Assembly: GCF_000743355.1 (NCBI RefSeq)
Contig: NZ_JQEI01000024.1
Coordinates: 1 to 59,092 of the forward strand
DNA length: 59,092 nt
Reading direction: 5' to 3'
From: Serratia sp. Ag1
GTDB lineage: Bacteria; Pseudomonadota; Gammaproteobacteria; Enterobacterales; Enterobacteriaceae
Shown here: positions 50,702 to 59,092 of the stretch, piece by piece
Numbering within the stretch: position 1 is the first letter of the stretch
Layout of the letters: each line of letters starts with the position of its first letter
The notes under the pieces: generated by a model
The model's database searches: none
What the model saw: the letters and a program-made list of their open reading frames with translations, nothing else
Told to the model about the DNA's origin: nothing
Program-made: the position numbers and the translations under genes

Positions 50702-51958
50702 ATGCCACGCGCTTTAAACGACACCTCTACCGCACTGAATGCCGCTAACCTGCTGGCTTTGCCGCAACGTTTCGGTTGCCCGGTCTGGGCTTATGATGCC
50801 GAGATTATCTGCCAGCGTATCAACCAGCTACGCCACTTTGACGTGATCCGCTTCGCGCAGAAAGCCTGTTCAAATATTCATATTCTGCGCCTGATGCGCG
50901 AACAGGGCGTGAGGGTGGATTCGGTATCGCTGGGGGAGATCGAGCGTGCGCTGCAGGCGGGTTTTGTGCCGGGCGGGGAAGAGATTGTTTTTACCGCTGA
51001 TGTGCTGGATCACGCCACGCTGGCACGCGTGAGCGAGCTGAAAATCCCGGTAAACGCCGGTTCTATCGATATGCTGGAACAGCTTGGCCAGGCTTCGGCA
51101 GGCCATCCGGTATGGTTGCGCGTCAATCCCGGTTTTGGTCATGGTCACAGTCAAAAGACCAATACCGGTGGCGAAAACAGCAAGCATGGGATCTGGTATG
51201 CCGATCTGCCGCAGGCGGTGGCAAAAATTCAGCAGTACGGTTTGAAACTGGTTGGTGTGCATATGCATATCGGTTCCGGTGTGGATTATCAGCATCTGGA
51301 AAGCGTGTGTGATGCCATGGTGCAGCAGGTGATCGATCTGGGGCAGGACCTCAGCGCGATTTCAGCCGGTGGCGGGCTTTCGATCCCTTATCAATACGGG
51401 GAAGAAGCCATTGATACTGAACACTATTATGGCTTGTGGAACCGTGCTCGCGAGCGTGTGGCTGCGCATTTGGGGCACCCGGTAAAACTGGAAATCGAAC
51501 CGGGGCGTTTCCTGATGGCGGAAGCGGGCGTACTGGTGGCTGAGGTGCGCGCGGTAAAAGATATGGGGAGCCGCCATTTTGTGCTGGTGGATGCCGGTTT
51601 TAACGATCTGATGCGCCCGGCGATGTACGGCAGTTACCACCATATCTCACTGTTGCCAGCAGATGGGCGTGATACGGCGGGCCAACCACTGCGCGATACT
51701 GTGATCGCCGGGCCGCTGTGTGAATCCGGTGACGTTTTCACCCAACAGGCGGGCGGTGGTATTGAAACCCGTGCTTTGCCGCCGGTAAAAGTGGGCGATT
51801 ATCTGGTGTTTCATGATACCGGAGCCTACGGCTCATCAATGTCGTCGAACTACAATAGCCGCCCGCTGTTGCCGGAAGTGCTGTTTGAAAATGGCGAGCC
51901 GCGCCTGATTCGCCGCCGCCAGACCATCGAGGAATTAATCGGCCTGGAATTGATTTAA
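50702..51958 (+). CDS. lysA: Diaminopimelate decarboxylase
   Basis: The 418-residue PLP enzyme makes L-lysine from meso-diaminopimelate, the last step of lysine synthesis. The cofactor lysine is in RFAQKACSN (about residue 60), the phosphate-binding Gly stretch follows HIGSG and SAGGGLSIP, and the partner active-site segment is GPLCESGDVF with the conserved Cys. Fold III alanine-racemase type, full length. The expected divergent regulator lysR is next to it. Confidence 0.96.
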   Translation: MPRALNDTSTALNAANLLALPQRFGCPVWAYDAEIICQRINQLRHFDVIRFAQKACSNIHILRLMREQGVRVDSVSLGEIERALQAGFVPGGEEIVFTADVLDHATLARVSELKIPVNAGSIDMLEQLGQASAGHPVWLRVNPGFGHGHSQKTNTGGENSKHGIWYADLPQAVAKIQQYGLKLVGVHMHIGSGVDYQHLESVCDAMVQQVIDLGQDLSAISAGGGLSIPYQYGEEAIDTEHYYGLWNRARERVAAHLGHPVKLEIEPGRFLMAEAGVLVAEVRAVKDMGSRHFVLVDAGFNDLMRPAMYGSYHHISLLPADGRDTAGQPLRDTVIAGPLCESGDVFTQQAGGGIETRALPPVKVGDYLVFHDTGAYGSSMSSNYNSRPLLPEVLFENGEPRLIRRRQTIEELIGLELI

Positions 51959-51965
51959 CGGATAG

Positions 51966-51985
51966 GGTGCAGCGTGCTGCACCTT
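51966..51985. terminator. Hairpin between lysA and the convergent LacI-type gene
   Basis: GGTGCAGC pairs with GCTGCACC around a 2-base loop, with T-rich sequence after it, in the 26-base gap between convergent genes. Confidence 0.55.
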
Positions 51986-53001
51986 CATTTGTTGCTGGCA
52001 TAAGGCCCTGGAACCACAGATTCCCGCAGTTTCAGCTCACCGGTAAACGGCAGCAGTGGCTGCACGTTTTCACCGTTGATCAGGCGGAAAGCCTGTGTGA
52101 TGGCGGCTTCAATCATTGCGTCGATCGGCAGATATACCGTTGATAACGCCGGTTGCAGGTAAGCGGCGCTGGGTTCGTCGTCAAAGCCAAACAGTGAAAC
52201 GTCCTGCGGTAAGCGCTTGCCAGCCTGGCTGAGCGCTTTCATCGCGCCGATCGCCATATCATCGTTGCTGGCAAATAAGGCGCTGAATGGCGCACCGGTT
52301 TGCAGCAAGGTGTTACAACTGTGATAGCCACCCGGTACGCTGCTGTCGCCGTAGGTGACGAGTGTTGCAGCGAAGCTAATCTGATGATGCGCCAATGCTT
52401 GGCGATAACCCGCCAACCGCGCTTGTGCGGTGGGCGTGTCGATTGGGCCAGTGATACAGGCGATTTCACGATGTCCTTGGCGAATCAGGTAATCCACCAC
52501 GTTGAACGCCGCCAATTGTTGTTCGAAGAACACGCAACGTTCGCGGGCTTGTGGCAGATCGCGGTTAATGATCATCATCGGCACTGGCAGGCTTTCCAGC
52601 AGCGCCATCAGCGCCTCTTCGCTCATAAAACGGGTATACAGGATAATGGCATCACAGCGGCGATCGGCCAGTAACTGCACCGCCTGCAGCTCGTCTTCCG
52701 GCGTATCGTGGCCATCGGTGACGATCAGGTGCTTGCCGCTGGCTTCGATCAATTTCGCAGCCTGACGCAGCAGGCGGCCAAAATAAGGCCCATCAAAATT
52801 GGACACCACCAGGCCAATGCTGTTAGAGCTTTTATTCGCCAGCGATTGCGCCAGAAAGTTTGGCCGATAACCCAATTCATCCATGGCCTTGAACACTGCG
52901 TCACGCGTGCTCTTTTTCACCTGGCCGGTGCCGTTTAACACGCGTGAAACCGTGGCTTTAGAAACCCCTGCGCGAATGGAGACATCCAACATGGTGATCA
53001 T
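51985..53001 (-). CDS. LacI-family regulator, AscG-like
   Basis: The protein is a 338-residue repressor with an N-terminal HTH and hinge (MLDVSIRAGVSKATVSRVLNGTG ... YRPNFLAQSLA) and a periplasmic-binding-protein-like sugar domain (ASNDDMAIGAMKALSQAG, VSLFGFDD). The start MITMLDV and overall pattern resemble E. coli AscG, the repressor of a beta-glucoside operon, but no sugar operon is adjacent, so its targets are unknown. Confidence 0.85.
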   Translation of the reverse strand: MITMLDVSIRAGVSKATVSRVLNGTGQVKKSTRDAVFKAMDELGYRPNFLAQSLANKSSNSIGLVVSNFDGPYFGRLLRQAAKLIEASGKHLIVTDGHDTPEDELQAVQLLADRRCDAIILYTRFMSEEALMALLESLPVPMMIINRDLPQARERCVFFEQQLAAFNVVDYLIRQGHREIACITGPIDTPTAQARLAGYRQALAHHQISFAATLVTYGDSSVPGGYHSCNTLLQTGAPFSALFASNDDMAIGAMKALSQAGKRLPQDVSLFGFDDEPSAAYLQPALSTVYLPIDAMIEAAITQAFRLINGENVQPLLPFTGELKLRESVVPGPYASNK

Positions 53002-53135
53002 CAGTGGCTAACCTCTTTCAACGGGCGCGGTGGCAAATAACGCCCAGTTTAGCATAGGGTTAAGTTTGGTAGCGCCTTGCATTACCTGTGGCATGCGCCA
53101 TAGCATAGGTGGCCTGTTTTTAAGAGGAAATTAGA

Positions 53136-53591
53136 GTGATTCGCATTGTTCATTTGGCTGATTATCCGCAATATCAGCAACAGGTTATCGACTGGCAATG
53201 GCAGGCATTTGGCAGCGACAACAGCCGGGAGTTTTTTGCCAGCGTGGTGGCAAGCAGCCTGCGCCACGAAGGGTTGCCGATCACCTTCATCGCGCTTTTG
53301 GATGATAAACCGGTAGGCACCGTGGGTTTATGGCGCTGTGATCTGATCAGCCGCCAGGATCTGACGCCTTGGCTGGCGGCGCTTTACGTTGACGAAAGCC
53401 AGCGTGGCAAGGGTTTAGGGCTGCAATTGCAGCAGTTTGTGCAGGATTACAGTCGCCAGGCCGGATTCAGCGATCTGTATCTGTATGCCGAGTTCAGCGG
53501 CTATTACGATCGCCACGGCTGGCAATATATTGGCGATGCACTGGAATACCCGGATCGTCTGGTGCACCTTTACCACCGTCGTTTAGGCTAG
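53136..53591 (+). CDS. GNAT-family N-acetyltransferase
   Basis: This 151-residue acetyltransferase has the acetyl-CoA binding core LAALYVDESQRGKGLGLQLQQFV (motif A, with RGKGLG) and a C-terminal segment YYDRHGWQYIGDA. The GTG start at 53136 is supported by agagga nine bases before. Its stop codon overlaps the convergent galR stop. The substrate is unknown. Confidence 0.85.
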   Translation: MIRIVHLADYPQYQQQVIDWQWQAFGSDNSREFFASVVASSLRHEGLPITFIALLDDKPVGTVGLWRCDLISRQDLTPWLAALYVDESQRGKGLGLQLQQFVQDYSRQAGFSDLYLYAEFSGYYDRHGWQYIGDALEYPDRLVHLYHRRLG

Positions 53592-54607
53592 TTTTGTTCG
53601 AACACGTTATTAATACTGGCGACCGAATGGCGGCGCACCAGCGTTGGGCTGAACATGTTGGTGATTTCCGGTAGCGGTTGATGGTTAGCCAAGGCTAATG
53701 CCAGTTCGGCGGCCTGGGTGGCCATCGCCACCACCGGGTAGCGAATGGTGGTCAGGCGCGGGCGCAGGTAGCGTGAAATCAGCACGTCGTCAAAACCAAT
53801 CAGCGACATCTGGCCTGGCACGTCAATGCTGTTATCACTCAGTACCGAAAGCGCCCCGGCAGCCATTGGATCGTTATAGCAGGTAACGGCGGTAAAATTC
53901 TGGCCGCGCCCCAGTAACTCGGTCATGGCGTGTTCCCCACCGATTTCATCCGGTTCACCATAGCCAATCAGTTTCTCATCCACTGTGATGCCATGTTCCG
54001 CCAGCGCATCCAGATACCCTTGCAAACGGTCATTGGCATCGGAAATCTGATGGGTGGAGCAGATAATAGCGATGCGCTGGTGGCCTTGCTGGATCAGATG
54101 GCGCGTAGCCAACCAGGCACCATAGCGATCGTCGAGTGCCACGCAGCGCGTTTCAAACCCCGGCAAAGTGCGATTGATCAGCACCATACCCGGGATCTGT
54201 TGCATCCAGATGGTCAGTTCATCGTCGGTCAGTTTCTTGGCATGCACCACCAGCGCGTCGCAACGGTGGCGCACCAGTTGCTCTATCGCCTGACGCTCTT
54301 TATCGGCGTCGTGGTAACCGTTACCAATCAGCAGGAAATTATGCGTGGCGTAGGCGACTTGCTCCACCGCCTTGACCATGGTTCCAAAGAACGGATCGGA
54401 AACGTCGGAAACGATCAGGCCGAGGGTTTCTGTCGATTGCTGGGCTAGCGCCCGGGCATTGGCGTTGGGGTGATATTGCAGTTCTTCCATCGCCGCCAGT
54501 ACCGCAATGCGTGAACCTTCACCGGCTTTCGGGGAGTTATTTATTACGCGAGATACCGTGGCGACGGAAACACCCGCCAGCCTGGCAACATCCTTAATCG
54601 TGGCCAT
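53588..54607 (-). CDS. galR: Galactose repressor GalR
   Basis: The 339-residue LacI-family repressor of galactose genes has the N-terminus MATIKDVARLAGVSVATVSR, as in GalR, and the effector domain (GLIVSDVSDPFF, VSVIGFDD-like SLIGFDDV). The gene order galR-omrA-aas-lplT agrees with the enterobacterial layout. The ATG at 54607 is the canonical start; the frame continues three codons upstream from a TTG. Confidence 0.93.
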   Translation of the reverse strand: MATIKDVARLAGVSVATVSRVINNSPKAGEGSRIAVLAAMEELQYHPNANARALAQQSTETLGLIVSDVSDPFFGTMVKAVEQVAYATHNFLLIGNGYHDADKERQAIEQLVRHRCDALVVHAKKLTDDELTIWMQQIPGMVLINRTLPGFETRCVALDDRYGAWLATRHLIQQGHQRIAIICSTHQISDANDRLQGYLDALAEHGITVDEKLIGYGEPDEIGGEHAMTELLGRGQNFTAVTCYNDPMAAGALSVLSDNSIDVPGQMSLIGFDDVLISRYLRPRLTTIRYPVVAMATQAAELALALANHQPLPEITNMFSPTLVRRHSVASINNVFEQN

Positions 54608-54855
54608 ATCTGTCAATACTTCCTGGGTAATCGCTTACATTCCCCAGTTTTGCGGAAAAAACGAGGAGCTGCAAGCGTTGGTGTGTGTAACTTGTGGCGG
54701 CTATTGCATTTTATTCTTGCTGCGCCAATGGAATGGTGATTGTTTCAGCGAGTTATTACCGAACCGTGCGGGAAATTTACAGCTGGTTGCATTTGGAGCA
54801 AAACTCTTGCGATTCAAGGATAGTTTCTTCAGCGGCTCCCTTCTAAAGTAGAAGT
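54608..54855. promoter_or_regulatory. galR upstream region and OmrA promoter region
   Basis: These 248 bases hold the galR promoter region and, at the right end, a likely OmrA promoter: TAAAGT (54845-54850) lies about six bases before the RNA start, with no good -35, as expected for an OmpR-activated promoter. I cannot point to exact OmpR boxes. Confidence 0.45.
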
Positions 54856-54949
54856 CCCAGAGGTATTGATTGGTGAGAAATCAGCATACTCTGTATGTTG
54901 AAGCCATTTTTCATTGCACCAACCTACGCGGATGCGTAGGTTTTTTTTT
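54856..54949 (+). ncRNA. omrA: OmrA/OmrB-family small RNA
   Basis: The sequence begins CCCAGAGGTATTGATTGGTG, the conserved 5' seed of enterobacterial OmrA/OmrB. It ends with TTGCACCAACCTACGC, GGAT and GCGTAGGTT followed by nine Ts, the family terminator. It lies between galR and aas, the same place as omrA-omrB in E. coli, but only one copy is present here. OmrA/B are Hfq-dependent RNAs induced by EnvZ-OmpR that repress outer-membrane protein, csgD and other messages. The middle part differs from E. coli, as is usual for the family. Confidence 0.93.
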
Positions 54950-54985
54950 GCCTGCCATATAGTATCCTCTCCCATCACAATGAGT

Positions 54986-55061
54986 TATACCCGCCATACT
55001 TCAAGTTGCCTCGGGCGAGCGGACTTGCCGCCTACAGGCAACTGGAATTATTTAGAGTATA
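54986..55061. repeat. Short MITE-like repeat upstream of aas
   Basis: TATACCCGCCATACTTCAAG on the left and gaattatttagagtata on the right are the same ends as the 269-base element at 12949, but only about 30 bases lie between them. It ends 26 bases before the aas start, so it is likely part of the aas leader. Confidence 0.7.
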
Positions 55062-55087
55062 AAACTATCAACCCCAGGGAGAGCGGG

Positions 55088-57241
55088 ATGATTTTTTCTA
55101 TGTTACAAGCGGTATTTCGCTGGTTGTTTCGGGTTCGGGTTGAAGGCGATGCCCAACATCTGGCGCAACAGAAGTTGTTGATCACCCCTAACCACGTTTC
55201 TTTTATGGATGGCGCGCTACTGGCGTTATTCCTGCCGATCAAACCGGTATTCGCGGTCTATTCCAGTATCTCAGAACGTTGGTTTATGCGCTGGTTGAAG
55301 CCGTATATCGACTTTGTGCCGCTTGATCCCACCAAGCCTATGGCAATCAAGCACTTAGTACGCATGGTTGAGCAGGGGCGGCCTATCGTGGTGTTCCCAG
55401 AAGGGCGCATTACCGTGACGGGTTCATTGATGAAGATTTATGACGGGGCGGCGTTTATTGCCGCTAAATCCGGTGCAACAGTGGTGCCGGTGCGCATCGA
55501 CGGCCCGGAATTCAGCCTGTTTGGCCGGATGAAGGGGATTTTCAAAATCCGCTGGTTCCCGCAGGTTAGCATCCATATTTTGCCCCCCACCCAGATCCCG
55601 ATGCCAAATGCGCCGCGTGCTCGTGAGCGCAGGGTTCTGGCCGGTGACCATCTGCACCAGATCATGATGCAGGCGCGGATGGATACCCGCGAGCCACAAA
55701 CCCTGTTCAGCGCTTTGCTGGCGGCACAGCAGCGCTATGGCCGCAACAAACCCTGCATTGAAGATGTAGCCTTCAAGGAAGACAGCTATCAGGGGTTGAT
55801 CAAAAAATCGTTGGGCGTCAGCCGTATTCTGCAACGTTTCACCGAGCAGGGCGAACATGTTGGGATGCTGCTGCCAAACGCGACCATCACTGCTGCGGCG
55901 ATCTTTGGTGCCTCATTGCAGGGGCGGGTACCGGCGATGCTCAACTATACCGCCGGGGCCAACGGGCTGAAAAGCGCCCTGACCGCTGCGATGATCAAAA
56001 CTATTGTTACCTCGCGTCAGTTTCTGGAGAAAGGCAAGCTGACTCATCTGCCTGAGCAGGTGCCGGAAGCCAATTGGGTGTATCTGGAAGATTTGAAAGA
56101 TACCGTCACCTTGAGCGATAAACTGTGGATCCTGCGCCATCTGTTCCAGCCGCAACGGGCGATGGTGCCGCAACAACCGAATGATGCGGCGCTGATCCTG
56201 TTTACCTCCGGTTCGGAAGGCAACCCTAAAGGCGTGGTGCATTCTCATGCCAGCCTGTTGGCGAACGTGGAACAGATTCGCACCATTGCGGACTTCACCC
56301 CGCGCGATCGCTTTATGTCTTCACTGCCGCTGTTCCACTCTTTCGGCCTGACGGTGGGCCTGTTCACACCGCTGATGACCGGTAGCCGGGTTTTCCTCTA
56401 TCCCAGCCCGCTGCATTATCGTGTGGTGCCGGAACTGGTGTATGACCGCAACTGCACCGTGCTGTTTGGTACCGCCACATTCCTCAATAATTATGCGCGT
56501 TTCGCTCATCCGTATGATTTTGCCCGTTTGCGCTACGTGGTGGCCGGAGCCGAGAAACTGGCGGACAGCACCAAGCAGATTTATCAGGACAAATACGGCA
56601 TCCGCATTCTGGAAGGCTACGGGGTAACCGAGTGTGCGCCAGTGGTGTCGATCAATGTGCCGATGGCGACGAAAGTGGGCACCGTAGGGCGCATTATGCC
56701 GAAGATGGAAGCCCGCCTGATGGCGGTACCGGGTATCGACCAGGGTGGCCGCTTGCAACTGAAAGGCCCGAATATCATGAAAGGCTATCTGCGTGTTGAG
56801 CGTCCTGGTGAGCTGGAGCCACCGGCTGCTGAAGATGAAAACGGCGTATTGCAGCCGGGCTGGTACGATACCGGTGATATCGTCACGCTGGATGAGCAGG
56901 GCTATTGCACCATCCGTGGCCGCGTGAAGCGTTTCGCCAAGCTGGCGGGGGAGATGATCTCGCTGGAAAGTGTGGAGCAACTGGCGTGGCGTATTGCCCC
57001 AGAAGGGCAACATGCGGCAACGGTGAAAAGTGACAGCAGCAAAGGCGAAGCCTTGGTGTTGTTTACCAACGATGGCAGCATTACCCGTGAAGCTTTGCTG
57101 CGGGTGGCCCGCGAGCAGGGTAGCCCAGAGTTGGCGGTGCCGCGTGATATTCGTTTGGTCAAAGCCTTACCGCTGCTTGGCAGTGGCAAACCGGATTTCG
57201 TTACCCTGCGTAAAATGGCTGAACAGCCGGAGAATGCCTGA
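55088..57241 (+). CDS. aas: Bifunctional acyl-[ACP] synthetase / 2-acylglycerophosphoethanolamine acyltransferase
   Basis: The 717-residue inner-membrane enzyme re-acylates lysophosphatidylethanolamine. The N-terminal acyltransferase domain has the HxxxxD-type motif NHVSFMDG and FPEGRIT. The C-terminal AMP-binding acyl-ACP synthetase domain has [17 protein letters not shown] and YDTGDI. I chose the ATG at 55088 ([14 protein letters not shown]), the usual N-terminus; the long upstream extension crosses the OmrA gene and a repeat. It overlaps lplT by one base (TGATG), matching its partner role. Confidence 0.96.
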   Translation: MIFSMLQAVFRWLFRVRVEGDAQHLAQQKLLITPNHVSFMDGALLALFLPIKPVFAVYSSISERWFMRWLKPYIDFVPLDPTKPMAIKHLVRMVEQGRPIVVFPEGRITVTGSLMKIYDGAAFIAAKSGATVVPVRIDGPEFSLFGRMKGIFKIRWFPQVSIHILPPTQIPMPNAPRARERRVLAGDHLHQIMMQARMDTREPQTLFSALLAAQQRYGRNKPCIEDVAFKEDSYQGLIKKSLGVSRILQRFTEQGEHVGMLLPNATITAAAIFGASLQGRVPAMLNYTAGANGLKSALTAAMIKTIVTSRQFLEKGKLTHLPEQVPEANWVYLEDLKDTVTLSDKLWILRHLFQPQRAMVPQQPNDAALILFTSGSEGNPKGVVHSHASLLANVEQIRTIADFTPRDRFMSSLPLFHSFGLTVGLFTPLMTGSRVFLYPSPLHYRVVPELVYDRNCTVLFGTATFLNNYARFAHPYDFARLRYVVAGAEKLADSTKQIYQDKYGIRILEGYGVTECAPVVSINVPMATKVGTVGRIMPKMEARLMAVPGIDQGGRLQLKGPNIMKGYLRVERPGELEPPAAEDENGVLQPGWYDTGDIVTLDEQGYCTIRGRVKRFAKLAGEMISLESVEQLAWRIAPEGQHAATVKSDSSKGEALVLFTNDGSITREALLRVAREQGSPELAVPRDIRLVKALPLLGSGKPDFVTLRKMAEQPENA

Positions 57242-58428
57242 TGAATGCTACCGATTCACCTCTGCTGTCGCGCGGTATGATCGCAGTAATCTGCGCTCAG
57301 TTTTTGTCAGCGTTTGGTGATAATGCGCTGTTGTTTGCTACCTTGGCGTTGATCAAACAGCAGATGTATCCCGACTGGAGCCAACCGATCCTGCAAATGG
57401 CGTTTGTGGCCACCTATATCATTCTGGCACCGTTTGTTGGACAGGTTGCCGACAGCTTCGCCAAAGGGCGGGTGATGATGGTGGCCAATGGCCTGAAGCT
57501 GGCGGGGGCGTTGGTGATCTGCTTTGGCCTGAACCCGTTCCTCGGCTACAGCCTGGTGGGCGTGGGGGCGGCAGCATATTCACCCGCCAAGTACGGCATT
57601 CTGGGGGAAATCACCAGTGGTGAAAAACTGGTAAAAGCCAACGGCTTGATGGAAGCCTCCACCATTGCTGCGATCCTGGTGGGGTCGGTGGCCGGTGGCT
57701 TGCTGGCGGACTGGCATATTGTCGCGGCGTTGGCGGTGTGTGCATTGGTCTATGGTGCGGCAGTGGTTGCCAATCTGTACATTCCACGTTTGCCAGCAGC
57801 GCATAAGGTCACTTCTTGGCACCCACGCGCGATGGGGAGCAACTTCTTCAACGCCTGCGTGGTGCTGTGGCGCGACGGCCAGACGCGTTTCTCGCTGCTT
57901 GGTACCAGCCTGTTCTGGGGCGCCGGGGTGACGCTGCGTTTCCTGTTGGTGTTGTGGGTGCCGGTGGCTTTAGGGATTGCCGATAACGCGACGCCAACGT
58001 TGCTCAACGCCATGGTGGCTATCGGGATCGTCGGTGGTGCTGGCGCAGCGGCGCGTTTTGTGACGCTGGAAACGGTCAAACGTTGTATGCCTGCCGGGAT
58101 ATTGATCGGTGTTGCGGTGGCGTTTTTCGCCGTACAGACCACCATGATGAATGCCTATGTGCTGTTACTGGCGATTGGCGTACTGGGCGGGTTCTTTGTC
58201 GTGCCGTTGAATGCATTGCTGCAGGAGCGCGGCAAACGTTCGGTCGGCGCAGGCAATGCGATTGCGGTACAGAATCTCGGTGAAAACACTGCCATGCTGC
58301 TGATGCTCGGCCTGTATTCGCTGGTGGTTAAACTCGGCGTGCCGGTGATTGGGGTCGGGATTGGTTTTGGCGTGGTGTTTGCCTTGGCGATTACTGTGCT
58401 GTGGTTTTCTCAGTTGCGCGCAAAATAA
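57241..58428 (+). CDS. lplT: Lysophospholipid transporter LplT
   Basis: This is a 395-residue major-facilitator flippase that brings lysophospholipids to the inner leaflet for Aas. About 11-12 membrane segments are visible (for example [38 protein letters not shown]), with the family start [18 protein letters not shown]. It is translationally coupled to aas, as in other enterobacteria. Confidence 0.95.
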   Translation: MNATDSPLLSRGMIAVICAQFLSAFGDNALLFATLALIKQQMYPDWSQPILQMAFVATYIILAPFVGQVADSFAKGRVMMVANGLKLAGALVICFGLNPFLGYSLVGVGAAAYSPAKYGILGEITSGEKLVKANGLMEASTIAAILVGSVAGGLLADWHIVAALAVCALVYGAAVVANLYIPRLPAAHKVTSWHPRAMGSNFFNACVVLWRDGQTRFSLLGTSLFWGAGVTLRFLLVLWVPVALGIADNATPTLLNAMVAIGIVGGAGAAARFVTLETVKRCMPAGILIGVAVAFFAVQTTMMNAYVLLLAIGVLGGFFVVPLNALLQERGKRSVGAGNAIAVQNLGENTAMLLMLGLYSLVVKLGVPVIGVGIGFGVVFALAITVLWFSQLRAK

Positions 58429-58454
58429 AAGCGGGTGAGATTGATGACAAAGTG

Positions 58455-58615
58455 GTCTTTTAGCCCGAGATACCCGGGTCTAGCGCACCGAGGGGCCGTG
58501 ATGGGACACATCCCTGTGTCCCACCCTACGGGCCGACGTAACGTCGTTCAAATTTGCTCCCGGCAAATTTGTCGGCGGCTTACGCCGCTACGACCCCATC
58601 GGCACGCTCTCCCTA
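58455..58615. repeat. Intergenic repeat with hairpins between lplT and the phosphatase gene
   Basis: This region after lplT is built of inverted repeats: ggggccgtgatgggacacatccctgtgtccca, GACG-TAA-CGTC, and AAATTTGC paired with GCAAATTT flanked by GTTC and GTC. Its ends differ from the TATACCC elements, but it shares the GTTC-stem-GTC unit and the caccctacgggcc module. Confidence 0.55.
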
Positions 58616-58671
58616 ATATCTAACTTTGTCAGCAGCCTGAAGAACATTCAGCTCCCCGCCACTCAAACTCT

Positions 58672-59092
58672 TCAGGTTATGCGTTCAATAGCCATCAGCG
58701 AGATATCGTCGGCAAAAGGCCGAGACGGCTTTTTATCCTGCTCTTGCAAGGCATCGGTTTCGCCGCTGTGCCAGGCGCTTAATGCCTTCTCTACCCGTTG
58801 AAACAGCTGGTTTTTCGGTAACTTTCGGTATTCACACAAGAGCTGTTGCAGGCGCTCCTCCCCATAAAGTTCCTGTTGGTGGTTTTCGCACTCGGTAATC
58901 CCATCGCTATACAGATACAGGCGATCGCCAACGCCGAGAGTAAAGTGACTATCCTGATACTCGGCGTCAGGAAACAACCCCACAGGCATGCCACCCTGCC
59001 CCACAGCCTGTAACTCACCGCCGCTACCAATAACAAAAGGCGTTGGATGCCCGGCCTGGCACAGCGTGCCCTGCCCATTGGTGGTATCTATC
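58672..59092 (-). CDS. SpoIIE/PP2C-type serine phosphatase domain, C-terminal part (cut by window end)
   Basis: The frame on the minus strand runs off the right edge of the window; about 140 C-terminal residues are visible. They carry the PP2C/SpoIIE features AGHPTPFVIGSGGELQ, GMPVGLFPD and LGVGDRLYLYSDGITEC, ending in FADDISLMAIERIT. Such domains act as phosphatases in partner-switching or two-component style regulators. The N-terminal sensor or receiver part, if any, is outside the window. Confidence 0.85.
   Translation of the reverse strand, partial: IDTTNGQGTLCQAGHPTPFVIGSGGELQAVGQGGMPVGLFPDAEYQDSHFTLGVGDRLYLYSDGITECENHQQELYGEERLQQLLCEYRKLPKNQLFQRVEKALSAWHSGETDALQEQDKKPSRPFADDISLMAIERIT

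Noticed and set aside
54914-55087. N-terminal extension of aas by 58 codons
   Set aside because: It would translate through the OmrA terminator and a MITE-like repeat; the known Aas N-terminus is at 55088.

Overview
The window looks like a chromosomal segment of a Serratia-like enterobacterium (Yersiniaceae). The right end (from about 49.6 kb) is a core backbone: lysR/lysA, a LacI-family regulator, a GNAT gene, galR, a single OmrA/B-type small RNA, aas-lplT and the edge of a SpoIIE-type phosphatase gene. The assignment rests on protein similarity recalled by eye and on gene order; no search was run.

Layout. 1-7.9 kb: the 3' part of a giant GC-rich autotransporter built of about 1.9-kb internal repeats, with a one-base frameshift near 226. 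8.0-12.8 kb: an LprI-like secreted protein and an RND efflux pair (adaptor plus permease). 12.8-14.1 kb: intergenic repeats and an AT-rich leader. 14.1-25.9 kb: one long operon-like run of a double-glycine Cys-rich peptide, a membrane-anchored DsbA, an acyltransferase, a C39-peptidase ABC transporter, MacA, MacB and TolC-type export proteins, then ketosynthase, MaoC-type dehydratase, acyl carrier protein and ketoreductase. 26.6-31.2 kb: a two-partner secretion pair (TpsA adhesin with GLUG repeats, TpsB pore). 31.9-44.1 kb: a chaperone-usher fimbrial locus with a FimB/FimE-type recombinase at each end, a roughly 300-bp invertible promoter element in front of the major pilin, three LuxR-type regulators, a lipoprotein and a coiled-coil/FKBP fusion. 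44.9-49.7 kb: a tiny membrane protein, a YddA/SbmA-like ABC transporter, a DsbA-family protein, a metallo-beta-lactamase-fold protein and a divergent LysR regulator.

How the genes work together. The 14-26 kb operon is the strongest candidate for an undescribed system. It combines a peptide whose leader ends in Gly-Gly, its likely processing transporter, a periplasmic disulfide catalyst, a MacAB-TolC type exporter and a small fatty-acid/polyene-like synthase with an acyltransferase. The simplest model is a disulfide-bonded, possibly acylated secreted peptide. The fimbrial locus reads as phase-variable: a good sigma-70 promoter lies in the invertible element but points away from the pilin gene in this assembly, so this copy is probably in the OFF orientation.

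Several intergenic regions hold copies of a MITE-like repeat with TATACCC ends. They contain small hairpins whose stems differ in sequence but keep pairing.
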